From Carposina sasakii (taxonomy: Eukaryota > Arthropoda > Insecta > Lepidoptera > Carposinidae), in NCBI GenBank assembly GCA_014607495.2, contig CP053163.1, forward strand, positions 8,970,716 through 9,034,715: a stretch of DNA of 64,000 nt, given 5' to 3'. The notes beneath the pieces are model-generated. The model saw only the letters and a program-made list of their open reading frames with translations. It was not told the origin of the DNA and made no database searches. Of the stretch, positions 36,010 through 48,545 are shown one piece after another (positions within the stretch are counted from its first letter, which is position 1; every line of letters starts with the position of its first letter). The position numbers and the translations under genes are program-made.

Positions 36010-37774
36010 CAGGTAATTGTTACTCAAATACTTGGACACCTGGGCAACATTTGGATACAAACTCGAAAACATATTTGAACAAAAATTGGAAATCTTAATT
36101 TAAGTTTAAGTAATTGTTTTACAAAATCGCCGAGTTCAACTCGTTTATTACATGCTAATGTGAGATTACTTAAGAACGTTTTGATTTAGTATCATGATTT
36201 TGGCCACATTTCCACTAAGCCGTTTATTTACCTACACAATGAAAAGGAAGCAATAAAACGCGGTACGGTACCCTCTTTTAAGAGCGGATACGGTTTCGGT
36301 CAAACTTAGTCTGCCCGGGAATAAATATTTCTCCTTTCCAAGCTTTGCTTCATCATTTACAGCCCTGAGAAGTCCACTGTTGGACATAGGCCTCCGCTTT
36401 GCTTACTTATATCATAATAACAAAAAATACCTAGAAACATTTTCAAGGTACTTCAAGGCTAACCATTTTTTTATTATTAGAAAATATTGAATCTCTTTGA
36501 AACATTTTCAGATTACTTATAAAAGTAATTTGGCTAATTTACATTTTCTAGCTGCTTTTTTATTTCTATGGAAGTTGGCACCCATTTAAATCTGAATTGT
36601 TTCAGGAGCAAAGTCGATAATTCCGCGTGACCTTTGAACTTTACTTGGTTCCTTTTTACAAAGAATATTCTTTACCTCAAAAACACTTTTTTGCGAATAA
36701 ATGTTCAAAGTAAAAACTAGAGCTACTTTAGAAATACATACAATGCTTCAGTAAACGCTTTGTGGCTGAAAATAAATAATTCTCTTTGCTCATAGAAATA
36801 GTTAATCGAAAATTTCAAGTTTTGGATGGTTGCTCAAGAAGTGCCTAGAATATTTTGGAAGGAATGAGACTTCCACAACAAAAATAGTGCATAGGTTTCA
36901 AAAATGATTATTTTATTTTAATCTTAAATAATGTATCTACTTTTAACAGAAGATGCAGAGTTGGGCGTGACATTACAAAGATGGTGATCAATCTTCATTA
37001 ACGCTCCAACTCAAGATTCGACTGTGGACTGTATCAAATCCTACTTACGTGGTTCCTTATCTCCACGTCATAGGGTATTAATTTATTTGCCCACTGTATG
37101 TTACCTGTCGATGCTAGTACGGACCTTGACGCTTCAACATTATATAGATAGATAAACTACTTTCTTATAATACATTTTTCTGTGCAATGCCTTCCATGTA
37201 CAAAAAAATGTACTTCAGGCATATTCGAGTATTTTTGTATTGTAAATATTTAAAATTGTTTTTATTGGAGATGAATGACGTAACTTAAAAAAAAAAATTA
37301 TGTTGTTTTTGCCGAACCTAGAATTGCCAATGTTAATAGGTCCCTATAATAGTTAGGCAGTTTTAGAAAGGTTTATCTTATGTTTATTTCTAAATAGCTA
37401 CCTATAATTTTTTGGATATTTTTTCTCGATATTTCATCCTTTCATACTTACTATAGAATCAAGCCAAAACAAAATGTATTTTACATTTAAACCTATCCAA
37501 CCAATTGAACCTAAGTAATATATAACTAAAAAAACAAATATTGGCAACGTAAGTACGGAAAGCGATTACAATGAAATGCTTCGTGAAAATTAATTGCGTG
37601 GAAAAAAACGCCGGCGTCGAACCACCGACAACAAACATACTTATCATTCCTTCCTATATATAATATAACAACGTTATAAAGGGAAAACACACTTCCTGTG
37701 GTGAAAGATTTATCTCTCAAACCTACCAAAACAATAAATAATTTAGTGCTTGTTTTTTTTATTCTATTATTTTT
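36010..37774. other. Non-coding stretch
   Basis: I see no gene. A 40-bp scrap of the RTE tail module is at 36365-36400. Confidence 0.45.
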
Positions 37775-37857
37775 AAAGGGGGTTTTTACCCACGAGGGTA
37801 TGTCAACCCCATTGTATCACCTTATCTTATAAAAAGGATCAATATACTATTATTAAC

Positions 37858-38127
37858 CTACTGATGCAGGACTGTGATTAGCTTGCATAACATAATAGCA
37901 CAAGTAGAAATCGGCTCAGAGAGAATTGTTTGCATGATTCCTACATCGAACAAATTTATCTTAAACTCTCCCATCAATAATTCTCTCTCACTTTGGTTTT
38001 TGATACATTCAACCAACAAATGTTGCACATCCTCTATTTTATCACATGTATCACAATTAGGTGTATCCGATTTTTTCATGAGATATGCAAATTTATTTGA
38101 TGGAATGTGCCCAGAACGGAGCCTCAT
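37858..38127 (-). pseudogene. LINE C-terminal zinc-finger fragment
   Basis: This is an 89-codon frame with RLRSGHIPSNKFAYLM, CDTCDKIEDVQHLLVEC and further residues. The CX2C ... H...C arrangement with HLLVEC is the usual C-terminal finger of Jockey/R1-like LINE polymerases. All upstream parts are missing, as in most LINE insertions. The region from 37775 to 37858 is probably its 3' untranslated part. Confidence 0.75.
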
Positions 38128-38486
38128 TTATCAATTTTACATATTTTCTACTTAATTTAACGTTATTGAACCAAGGGATACGAGGTGGTTGTGCTTGTTA
38201 TTAACTATTATCTCTTATTTAAGAATATAGTGCTAAATATATTTAAGGATTTGAATAACACTAATATTTTATTGCTTAGTTCATTGCTTGAAAAGTAGCA
38301 AGTCTTTATTGTATTATTTATAAATATGATTGTTGACAAAATATATACCCAATCCCCATAATTACAAGGATACATACAGGTAGAGTCATTTAATGTCAGC
38401 ATATTTTTATAAAATAATTTCAATTCATTTGCTTACCTGAAACAACATAAAACAGATTTAAATGATGTTATCTAAATTCTGTGGCA

Positions 38487-38562
38487 CCATGTTTTTCTAT
38501 CGGCCCTTGGTGCTCTGCCTACCCCATAAGGGATAAAGGCGTGATTATATGTATGTATATAT
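38487..38562 (-). repeat. Reverse copy of the atcacgcctttatccc repeat
   Basis: This is the reverse complement of the first 75 bp of 31264-31505, with few changes. Confidence 0.7.
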
Positions 38563-38958
38563 GAAATAAGTATGTACAAAGACGAGCTTATCTCTACCAG
38601 AGATTTCTGTCGGTCAACCAAGTAAAATTACCTGTGTCAAACTAAAGAATTTTTGAGGTGATTTGATAAAATAGTAAGCTTAACTACAGATCAAACAATC
38701 TGAGTTTAGTCTTACATTCTGAACGGCACATAAATAATTATAATTATATCCATGACTCGAATGAAAAAAGTCCGCTACTCGGAAGCGAACAGATGTGGAA
38801 CTAAATTACTGTAACATAACTTTTACCCTATCTAATGAGGTACGAAATTAATTGCATTACCGGAAATCACTGCATTTTACACCCACATCGCAACACACAT
38901 GCAGGTGAATTTTCATATTCACCGCAATAACTCTAATTACCTCAAATTGATGTATTTA

Positions 38959-39189
38959 TTATCCTTTTCGGCGTAGCAATAGAGCCGGCGAGCAATATTT
39001 TCCTACTTCAAACGCGTAAGTAACGGTTACGTTTTCATATAAACAAGTTACACCAGTGAACGCTATTAGTAAACGGGCAACATTTGGTCTTGACATTTGT
39101 GAAACTTTCCGTTTGTGTGGCGCCGTGATAAATCTGAGCACTTCTTTGTTCACGCTCATGTTGGAAAAATTGGTGCGGTTTAATACCAT
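38959..39189 (-). CDS. Unrecognised 76-codon ORF
   Basis: This minus-strand frame starts MVLNRTNFSNMSVNKEVL and contains PHKRKVSQMSRPNVARLL. An AATAAA follows the stop within a few bases. The composition is that of an ordinary protein and GC content rises here, but I cannot assign a family and the opposite strand is also open. It might be a small gene, a retrocopy or chance. Confidence 0.2.
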   Translation of the reverse strand: MVLNRTNFSNMSVNKEVLRFITAPHKRKVSQMSRPNVARLLIAFTGVTCLYENVTVTYAFEVGKYCSPALLLRRKG

Positions 39190-39265
39190 TGTTGCGGGCT
39201 GCTTGATGGATCACGATTCGTTAGGCGAATATATTACAAAAAATCGGACGCCAAAGTGGGCGTAA

Positions 39266-41251
39266 GAATTATTATCACATTTTTCTTTGTTTATATAATT
39301 TTGTACGGGTTTTATTTAATAAAAGTAATAAGTACATATAAAAATATGTCACCCTGTCATTGCTGGACGTCAGTGGTAAGACATAATAGCCATTATAGGT
39401 ATACCTGTATGAATTTCTCTTTCACTCTTCATTTTCCCAATGGTGAAATTAAAGTAATTTCTTATCCAAAAATTAACTAATATGATTTCTTAAATTATGT
39501 TTGGTTCCATTGATGCATGATGAGCCATACATTCTGTGGTTCTATTCCAACAGATCCTAAATTCATGAATATCCAGTATCTAATGTTTGTTCATAGGATG
39601 TCTTATCCATGAGCAGCCTAATGTGATAAACATCATTATTACAATTTGGTTGGTTACTCCGTCATGTAAATATGAATATCTTGGTGTTAAAATCGCACAT
39701 GTTCTCTATTTTTATTGTTATTTTAAGAAATATATGCCCTCAATAATGCTAAAACGGCTTAATAGATCTGAGTAAAATTCACTACGGACAAAGACTATCT
39801 GTGTAATTACTAAATAATTAAAACATTGTCTAATTTTGGTGTAATATCTACCACATATAGTTATTTTGAAATGTCTAATTGTAGACAATTTTTAATAACA
39901 CCGTATTTGTTTACAATAGCGCTTGCTGTCTCGTAAAATATTTTTTGAAGAACGCATGTGTGAGACTAGTGTAAAAGATAACCCGATAATATGTAGGTAC
40001 GAGTAGGTAGGTAGGTACGTCTAAAATTACATTAGATGTTTTTGTGATATCATTTTTGTACGTCCATGAAAATGTGCCAGAATATAAATAATACCTAGAG
40101 AAAAAACGTTCCTGAGATCCTAGAGGCTGCTTCTTAACTTTGAGTCGGGAAAAGGGAGTAAAAAATATTCTGCAATGAGAAATGATTCAAGTTTTACGTA
40201 CACAAAAGCAGACAGCGAGAGGTAAAGACAAATTATATAGAGATAATATTTGGTTTGCATTGTCTATGTCTTTGTAAGTGCTTTGTAATAAATTCATCCA
40301 AACGAAACATTTACATTGTCTCAATGCTCTTTAGATGTAATAAAGGAGGTGTGAGAGAATGAAATTGTTTTTTTTATGTTTTTAGCATATGACTTCCCGC
40401 TGATGATCTTCTTCTGCTTCTCTCATAATCTGAACTTAGGTGCATTTTTAACGTAACCCACTAACCTACACAATTGATCACGAAAAGTTCACAGAAATAA
40501 ATCCTATCTAAGAACCTAATCTTCAACCTTGAATTGAGGTAATTTCATAACATTAACTGACCAACAAACATTACCTATACATAATATGTAGGTACATACC
40601 AATCTACAGGTAAGAAAACAAGAAACTCACCATAACATAAAAACAACAATTCTACTCAAATGAAGTCGACACCCACGAGAATTCATATTAAACTAATTGC
40701 CAGCTATCGCAGCTATAATAAACATAAATTGTATATTTTGTTTGTTTAAACAAGCCACAATAGCAGAAGTCGTACAAATCAGTTAAACGAAGGAAATGTT
40801 ACCAATTCCAAGAGGGAAATTCCGGTGGGAAAATATCTTCGGAATAAATGTGAATAAATAGGTCTAGCGAGATTAAATGCGTACCGGTTGATATATGGCA
40901 GTCGCCGACACCCTTGGGCTCAGGTCACAAACACCGTAACAAAAATAAATTGCAAGATGTTTTTAATAAGCAAGCCGTGGAAATATTCTTGATTTGGCAC
41001 AAATAAAGCTATAGAGTGGTGTATTTAAGGTATCATTATTATTCTATTTAAGCACTCTTTATGATTATAGCCTGCAAGACCTCCACCATTTTTAACGGTC
41101 AAAAAGCTACAATCAAGATACATTTATTTGCAGGTTATTTGCTTTCAAATAAAAAAATACATTATATAAATATACGACAATTTTCCTGAAATGGTATCCA
41201 GAACTGCAGACTCCCACAGCCACTTATAGCATAACAGGTATTAGATGTAAT
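39266..41251. other. Non-coding stretch
   Basis: I see no gene, RNA or defined repeat. Confidence 0.45.
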
Positions 41252-41500
41252 CGTTGATAGCCCAGTGGTTAAGACGTGCACCTTCCAAGTGGAGGCGTAA
41301 GTTCGATCCCAGTCACGAGCCTGTACCAATGAATTTATTTCATGTATAGATTTTAATGTTGCAAAATTGACACTTGCTCGTGCCTCGGAAAGCACGTAAA
41401 ACCGTTGGTCCTGCTCCTGATCTCTCTCCGGTCGTGTCAGCTTTCCGTCCCATCGGACTATGAGAATAACGGAATACAGAGTGCATCTGTGTTTGCATAA
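41252..41500 (+). mobile_element. tRNA-derived SINE (GATAGCCCAGTGG type)
   Basis: The A box gatagcccagtggttaag and B box agttcgatcccagtc are clear. The head is followed by the body with ttgctcgtgcctcggaaagc and catcggactatgagaa. It is the longest copy of the family seen also at 16243-16338. Confidence 0.85.
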
Positions 41501-41760
41501 ATGATAGCGAGCCATGGAAGTGAATTGTTCTAGCATCCCCAAGTTACGCAATCTATGTTTTACTTTTATATTTAGCTTAGTAGGTATAGTTAATATGTGT
41601 TGGTGAATGTGACCAGAAGCGCTATAGTGTATCATGCGTGACTTCTTCATTCTAATGTTATTACCAGCTATAGGTATTATATATTTAAGTTCTGAATGAC
41701 ACGTTAGCTCTTCTATTCACATTTTACCGTCGACTTGTACTATTGTACACAAATATATAT

Positions 41761-42470
41761 CTTTTTTATATTTTATAGTTTAGTAGATACTTATTTGACA
41801 TTGACTTGTACTCTGTGTACACATTTTATTTTTATTTATACAATTTTAAAATTTGACATGGACCTGTACTTACTTTGTGTAAGTGGGTATGTAATTTATA
41901 TGAATTTAAATTAATTATGTTATGATAATTGAATTTATACACACTAAATGAGTTAAGTGTTACTATCTGATATCTTATCCAATGTAAGATTCTTTTGTTA
42001 ATATGTTACTTAGTTTTGACTGTGTCGCTGGGAGTTTTCTTGCTATTTCTTCTTCCAAGCAGTGACACTTCACTGAGATAGTGTAACAGTAATAGTAGAA
42101 TCATGCGGTGTGTCAGACCTAATGTTGGTTTTGCCATAAAGGAGAACTGTGTAGCAGCTCTTCTGGATTTCATCTTTAGGCGACCTTAACTCTTATTCTC
42201 CACGTTGGTGGCTATTAGCCCCGAATCGCTAACTTATGCCTGACAGACCGTAACAAATCGCACCTTGGGATGGTGACCGTTGCCAAAGCAAAAGCTTTGC
42301 GATTTATTTATTTTTGGGTTGTTTAAATTCACCTCCTTTTTTGTTTGGTAGCGGTTTCATTTTTGGGATGCGAACATAGAAAGTAACATATAATTAGACA
42401 ATCAACAAACAAGTGTTAATGCTTTCATGTTGAATAAATGATTTTGAATTTTGAATTTTTTGAATTTTGC
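41761..42470 (+). repeat. 700-bp interspersed repeat, copy 2
   Basis: This is the same family and orientation as 12085-12788, with small indels and a longer gaattt-type tail at 42431-42470. Confidence 0.85.
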
Positions 42471-42575
42471 GCACACACTTGTGCACTAAAATATCTCCTG
42501 CGTACCTGGCCAATCTCCGTAGAGATTAGTCGCCTTTGCCGAAATATGGTCGGAGATCATCATCATAGATGTATA
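42471..42575 (+). repeat. Retroelement tail fragment (gcgcactaaaatatctcctgcg type)
   Basis: The words cacttgtgcacta, tcctgcgtacctggccaatct and gtcgcctttgccgaaat recur in diverged form at 60636-60725. Confidence 0.55.
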
Positions 42576-42590
42576 TGACCAGCAGGCCTA

Positions 42591-42760
42591 GGCTATCTTT
42601 TTTGACAGTTCTAGTGATTATCACTCAATTGAAACTTAACAACTGTAAGTGGCATAATGCCTTATCTGAAGAAAATTTTGGCACCACACACATACATGTC
42701 ACTTCCAGTTCAATAAGTTTCAATGAGTGATCTGACTATGAACTGTCAAAAAAGATAGCC
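42591..42760. mobile_element. 170-bp MITE with GGCTATCTTTTTTGACAGTT ends
   Basis: The terminal inverted repeats are perfect for 20 bp and continue imperfectly to about 45 bp. It is non-coding. Confidence 0.88.
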
Positions 42761-42978
42761 AATACGGGGGCAGGTAATAAGTTGCTAGCTTATTGAGAAA
42801 ATGCCCGAGTTCTCCCGAGGCTCAAACGAGATGCACGGCCCCGTAACTACGTAACTTGCACTACTTTTACAAATTTTACTAATATATTTTACTAATATAA
42901 ATGAATTTAGGTTATTACAATATGCTCGATAAAAAGGAGTGAAAAAGATTGTAAAAAACTTGCGTCGCTGCTAAACTA

Positions 42979-43212
42979 AAAACTCATTGGACGGACATCT
43001 CCCAAACTTCTAAGTCACCTCCCTTACGGCGCTGAATTAGCCCAGTGTGACAAAATTTCAGCCTGAAAAGCAGCAAAGTAGTGTTGCATTCGCCTTTCGA
43101 GGGTTCCGCCCGTATAAACTTGTACTTTTTACAAAAAAATTCTTCACCCGAGTGGGAATCGAACCCACGACCACTGCAAACCGTGCCAGCCGCTATAACC
43201 ACTAAGCCCCCG
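42979..43212 (-). mobile_element. tRNA-derived SINE (GGGGGCTTAGTGG type)
   Basis: On the minus strand the head reads gggggcttagtggttatagc with B box gtgggttcgattcccac. The body contains gggcggaaccctcgaaagg and ggctaattcagcgccgtaag. This is a third SINE family, distinct from the other two. Confidence 0.8.
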
Positions 43213-44463
43213 GTTCAATTACTCGGATGACGAAATTTACCATCTCTTTTCTAAATTACATATTGGCAACATTATTCTTCATCCCAATAGCTATACACTA
43301 GCCAAATCTCGGCAAACAAAGCTGAATCCCTCAGCACAATGTTTAAAGATGAAACGATCAACCATATCCTAACGGATATAAAACTTTGCAAAAATAATGA
43401 TATAAGACATGTTTCGTAAAACTTACTAAGTTTTTCATGTAATAGTCATTTAATATAAGAAGGCCATGACTTCGTCCGCGTAAACTTAAGAATTCATAGA
43501 GGTTGGACAGAAATGTGCAAAATACACAAGCATTTTTCACCAGTTAGCCTATGAAGTCTTATGTGGTAAGGGGTGAATCTACCGCCGTTTTTCAAGCACA
43601 AATACCACAATCTGGCGACTTGTAACGAATCTAATGAGAAATATTTCCGTGTCATTCTAAAGAGGTATCATAAGTTAATCTATCTAGTCCGTTAAATAGC
43701 CGGGTGCTCCACGGGTAGGTGAGGTTGACTTTGAATTTTGCAAAATAATAAAGGTAATATTATCCAGTTGCATGGTAGTTGCACCTTATGTCACTACCAG
43801 TAAGTATGTTACTCTAGTATATGCAAAAGCTTTATAACATTAAAATTTTAAAGTCAATTTCAAAGTCAAAAAATTTAAAAAAAAACATTAAAGTCGTTTG
43901 AATTTGTGCACAGCCGTTCTGACTGATCGGGGTATTATCTATGCTACCACGTAGACCGATACAAGAAATGGATAATTGGAAATTATAAATTTCTCCTCCG
44001 CTGTTGTTAGTCAATCAATTTTAACTTAATAAAGCTGGAGGGAGAATTTGTTTAAGCTCTTTTATATTTGGGAGGACTCATAAGTGTTAAACATATGCTT
44101 GCGGGTCACATTTACGAGCAACACTATAAATTACTTTTATACTAGCGGTTCTGTAATGATACCCGAATTCACGGATACGCAGCACAAAAACTCTATTCCC
44201 TTTCTAGAAATAATTTTAAAAATCCAAAAACCCGACTGCGTAAGAAAGAACCGAACAATTTACACAATAAAAAACTGAAAAGAAAAAAACTAACACTTAG
44301 ATTTCCGGTGGTCTAGAATTCTATAATATTATTATGGAATGAATACTATTGAAGAACATAGATTATTTTCTAATGATCGTAAACATAACAACTGAACAGC
44401 CATGATTCATTGAAATATTAGCTTAGCTGTCGGATTATGGATCCCGACTGTTCAGTTGTTATT
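43213..44463. other. Non-coding stretch
   Basis: I see no gene. The word catgacttcgtccgcgt at 43466 belongs to the cgacttcgtccgcgtg repeat. Confidence 0.45.
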
Positions 44464-44531
44464 ATTTTATACTTTTTGGTTATGATTGCAGCTCTATTAG
44501 TAGCTGTAATCATAACCAAAAAGTATAAAAT
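44464..44531. repeat. Palindrome with 30-bp arms and 8-base loop
   Basis: The arms 44464-44493 and 44502-44531 pair with a single mismatch. Immediately to the left, acaactgaacag (44388-44399) and ctgttcagttgt (44448-44459) form a second inverted repeat. No element ends are recognised. Confidence 0.9.
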
Positions 44532-45235
44532 ACGCTTCAAGAAACATGCTCGGCAGTATAAGAAGTTTTCGTCTTTTCATTGTGAGTTACTGCTGTCTAA
44601 AACTCATATGTGAGAATGGTTATTACGCAAATTTAAATCGATATAGATCCTAAACGGTCAGTCGAATCGAAAAATGTTGAGAGAAAACTAAACATTACTT
44701 TTAAATACCTATTCAACGATACCCCACTTGATATAGTTTGTTGACTTTGATTTTTTTTTTTCATTTTCACTAACGTCATGTCTTTAGTGACACTCACTGG
44801 ACCAAGAGGAATCGATTGACGTATGAGTCATAAAAATCGGCCCAGACGTTTGGTCTGTATAGTGCTTCAAAGGAACATATATACATAGGCTGTTAAACAC
44901 ATTACCACTCCTTTGCGTCGCGCAGTCGGATAATAAAAGCAAGTATTGCTATGCAAACGAAGTCCAAGGAAGCGAATATTTTGCCTGCAATTAAGTAGAA
45001 TTTTAAGTGGCTAGTTGTGTCTGAAGTTCTAATGGAAAAGTTTTTTAGAACTTCGGCACTCTCTGAATAATTTTTTCCTTCTCGGATTGGTGACAACCTC
45101 CAATCAAGAAATGCATTTCCATAGCATAAAAAGTAATCTTTAAAAATTAGTTACATGAAAATTGTTTTAAAAATTAAATACATTGTACATACATACAAAT
45201 ATATACATACAAGTTTGTGTTTTTGAAATGTACCC

Positions 45236-45536
45236 AGAACTTCCTACTAATATTATAAACGCGAAAGTTTGTAAGTATGGATGGATGTTTGTTACTCTTT
45301 CTCGTAAAAACGTATGGAGTTAGCTGACACCCTGGATTAACACATAGGCTACTTTTTATCCTGGGAAAATATCTTTCTTGTTTTCTTTATTGTACTCACA
45401 AACATTAGACAATATAGTGACTTAACATAGTTACACAGAAAGTGTACAAAGGCGAAAATTTTTATGCCGGATAATTTCGACATTTTGTTTTTTCAGCTGT
45501 CCACGCGGACGAAGTCGCGGGCATCCACTAGTTAGG
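45236..45536 (-). repeat. Lepidopteran interspersed repeat with internal insertion
   Basis: The left part has tactaatattataaacgcgaaagtttgtaa and the right part ends ccacgcggacgaagtcgcgggcatccactag. Between them, about 45375-45460 is a foreign SINE-like piece (acaaaggcg, tttattg) related to 50560-50640. Confidence 0.65.
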
Positions 45537-46347
45537 ATAACAAAAAGAATTCTACGATCACGTTAAGCATAGATAGACAGATGTTAATGATCACTGAAAA
45601 TTTGCTAGCTTATCGTCTTAGTAAATCATTGTTGAATACATCAATATATTTGCATGCCACATTTTTTGGTGAAACATGTCTCTGAAGTATGATCTAATAA
45701 TGTAATAATAACTTTATTGTAACATGTATTGAGCAAATAAATTAATCATCATTTTATGAGAGATTGCCCGACTTCATTAGTGGACTCTTCCGATATGTAC
45801 GGAAGGAGTTGCAGCTGATGTATTCTAGTCAAGCTTCGCATCATACATGGATGAAAAATCTTTATTGTATGCGTGTAATGTACTCGTATATAAAGTTAAA
45901 CGTTCAATAAACATGCTTAGTAAATAATTTGTTACATCTTCCCGTGCTAGTAAGACGAGTAGTTTAATATTCGGCAGTTTCACCCCGACCTAAACTAGCC
46001 AAGAATTCGTGTGGTTAGCCGGCGGGTGGTCGTCGCGGTCAGCGGTGGACAAACTTTGGTCCCGTGAAAATTGTTTAGACAATGTACGGATATAGGTGTT
46101 CTAGTTCGTTCGACTAAAACTTTGAAACATTTTTAAAAGGTTTGCGCTTGGATTTGCCGTTTGGTCTAGTAAGTACTAGTAATAGTAAGTTGCTTAGGGA
46201 TCTTTATGTGGGACTAGATTAACGTGTTGTGTAGTATGTGAATATTTATTTATTTATTCTTAGGTAGTCTTAGGTACTATTTTATATCTATTTTTCAATG
46301 GTTTCGTTTAATAGAAATTTGAATCAAATTTTATGTGGTGGTTCGTC

Positions 46348-46480
46348 TTCAGCCTATTGCAGTCCACTGTTGGACGTAGGCCTCCCCCAGGGCACGCCTC
46401 AAGGCTACTACCACAGGGGGTTTTGCCCATAGCCACCACGCTGAGCAGGCGGGTTGGTAACCGCAGTGTGATGAATTAAT
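46348..46480 (-). repeat. RTE-tail repeat
   Basis: This has the module tcagcctattgcagtccactg ... cgtaggcctcccccagggcac followed by ttttgcccatagccaccacg. Confidence 0.75.
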
Positions 46481-48279
46481 TATTGCACGGTAATATTTAA
46501 AATACTCTCCTGCAATGATTTTAAAGATACAAAAATGCGATATTAAATGTATGAATAGTCAATAGAATGCGGACGTTACATCGGTATCATGCAAGTTGGA
46601 TCTGCATTCATGGAAGTAACAGAAAACTACTATGCTTGATTGAGGCGCTAAGATTGCTTAAAAAATTTAAGAGAAAAATATTTTATTATACATAAAAATT
46701 AGACAACTCCGGAATTCCTTGAAAATTTAATACTAATACAGTACCTACATTTTTGTCACATTTCCCGAATTGCTTTTCTTATACGAAAAGCAATAATGAG
46801 CTGTAATTGAGGGATGGTATTAAACCTCTTCGAATCCAAGATTTCAAAGGTGGCCTAAGTCCCAGATATCTCTGGTAGGTGCAGAGAGAGCTAAAAAACC
46901 TAGTTTCGTTAGAACAGTTCATTAAGAGGGCGCCGCCGAGAGCAGCTCGCGCTTGACCTAATTAGAGTTGCCACGCTACTGTCGCTGCGATGAGAATTCT
47001 TTTTTTACCATTTTTGTTTTAATGGCTCAGTTATAATGTTTCTCAACTAAAAAAAACATATTTTATAATGGTCTAATTCATTATTTTAAATTCGCAAAGA
47101 ATGTCAATAGGAAGGTGACCTAAATACATATTGTATTGATTATGAAATTACTCTACAATATCAAAATTCTGGATCCACCTAATTATATGGAAAGTATTGT
47201 GGTTTCGGCTTAATCGGTGATAGGTTCACCCCTTAAAACGTGGGACTTAATAATATTTAGTGAGTTGTTTTTTTTTAATCTCAATTGAAAAATAACCCGA
47301 ACAACAAATGTTTTCATCATTGTACCTATAGTTTACAAACATTGAACGTGACTACTACAGCTAAATAAAACTCACATAAATTGCGTACTCAAGCCTTGAG
47401 GCACGGCCGTGTTGTTAAGACTGTGCGGTGAAAAAACGCCGGCTTATTTATTAGTTGTGAAATCTTAAGCTGTAGTCTACAATCATAAATCGCGATGCGC
47501 GGAACAACTAGCCAGGACCATGAAGGAAGTACGTCTAGGAGATGCGGTGTCGATAAACTGCTATAGACAATGTAGGATATACAGCGCAGTATGATCAAAT
47601 CACTGGCTGACATTAGCCTCCCAGCCTACCCTGCGTTCTATCAGCTACGCAACAGCGACAATGTTTTCTACTAAGATCACCCGGTGCAAAAATTACTTCA
47701 TTTGGTAACTATTTTTCTAGCAAATTGCAAAGTTTGAAAATGGTGTAAATAGGTAGCCTCAACTTTATACAGTAAGTTTAGTTTATATACTGTATCGCGA
47801 TAATAGCCCAATGGTTTGAACGTGCTACAAGCCTCTTCCTCATAGTCCTGCCTTAATGACCAGGACGCTACGAATTTATGAGTCGCACTGCAGAGTATAA
47901 ATTCTTTCTACTTTGCTATGAGACCGCAAAATATACACAGTATATTTGTAGTCTATACTAGGCTTGTTACGTCCACGTTCTATTTGTGATAAAGCAATTT
48001 GGTACAATTTTTGGTGCGGCTCATGGATGCAATATTTTTTTTATATCACTGGCCGTTTTTTGTAGCTATATTTTGGGACATTTATTTATTTTGAAGGTAT
48101 ATTTTCCGCTGTGTATGGAATTGTATTTTTTATTATAAGTGGAAAATCATTGATAGACGAAAAATTTAGATATTTGGTTTAAGTTGAATCAGGGGGATGA
48201 CTGCGCAAGATCTGTAGTCACGCGCGTCGCTCAACCTGAAGATCTGTAGTCACGAGCGTCACTCAACCTGCTAACTGTA
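46481..48279. other. Non-coding stretch
   Basis: I see no gene. The segment 47575-47665 shares an old repeat with 52085-52180. A decayed SINE head (gataatagcccaatgg) is at 47799-47820. Confidence 0.45.
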
Positions 48280-48545
48280 CGTCGTCGTCAGCCTATTGCA
48301 GTCTACTGCTGGACGTAGGCCTCCCCCAGGACACGCCAATAGGCTACTGATGGGGGGTTTTGCCCATAGTCTCCACGCTGGGCAACCAGACGGGTTCGTG
48401 ACCGCAGTCTGATTTTTTGACTATGTGGTCAGCACGGAAGGCGCTGCTCCCCGCCTCCAGGCAACCCTTAATCGCCTCGTATGATACTCACGGCAGACAT
48501 GGGGTGGTGAGAATTCTACTCTGCTGACATCATGCCACTACTGTA
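48280..48545 (-). repeat. RTE-tail repeat
   Basis: This is the longest copy of the composite repeat, from gcctattgcagtc through gtgaccgcagtctg and aacccttaatcgcctcgtat to the gaattctactctgctg end. Confidence 0.8.

Noticed and set aside
41162..41650. 162-codon minus-strand frame
   Set aside because: It runs through a SINE in antisense and has no recognised domain. It is chance openness.
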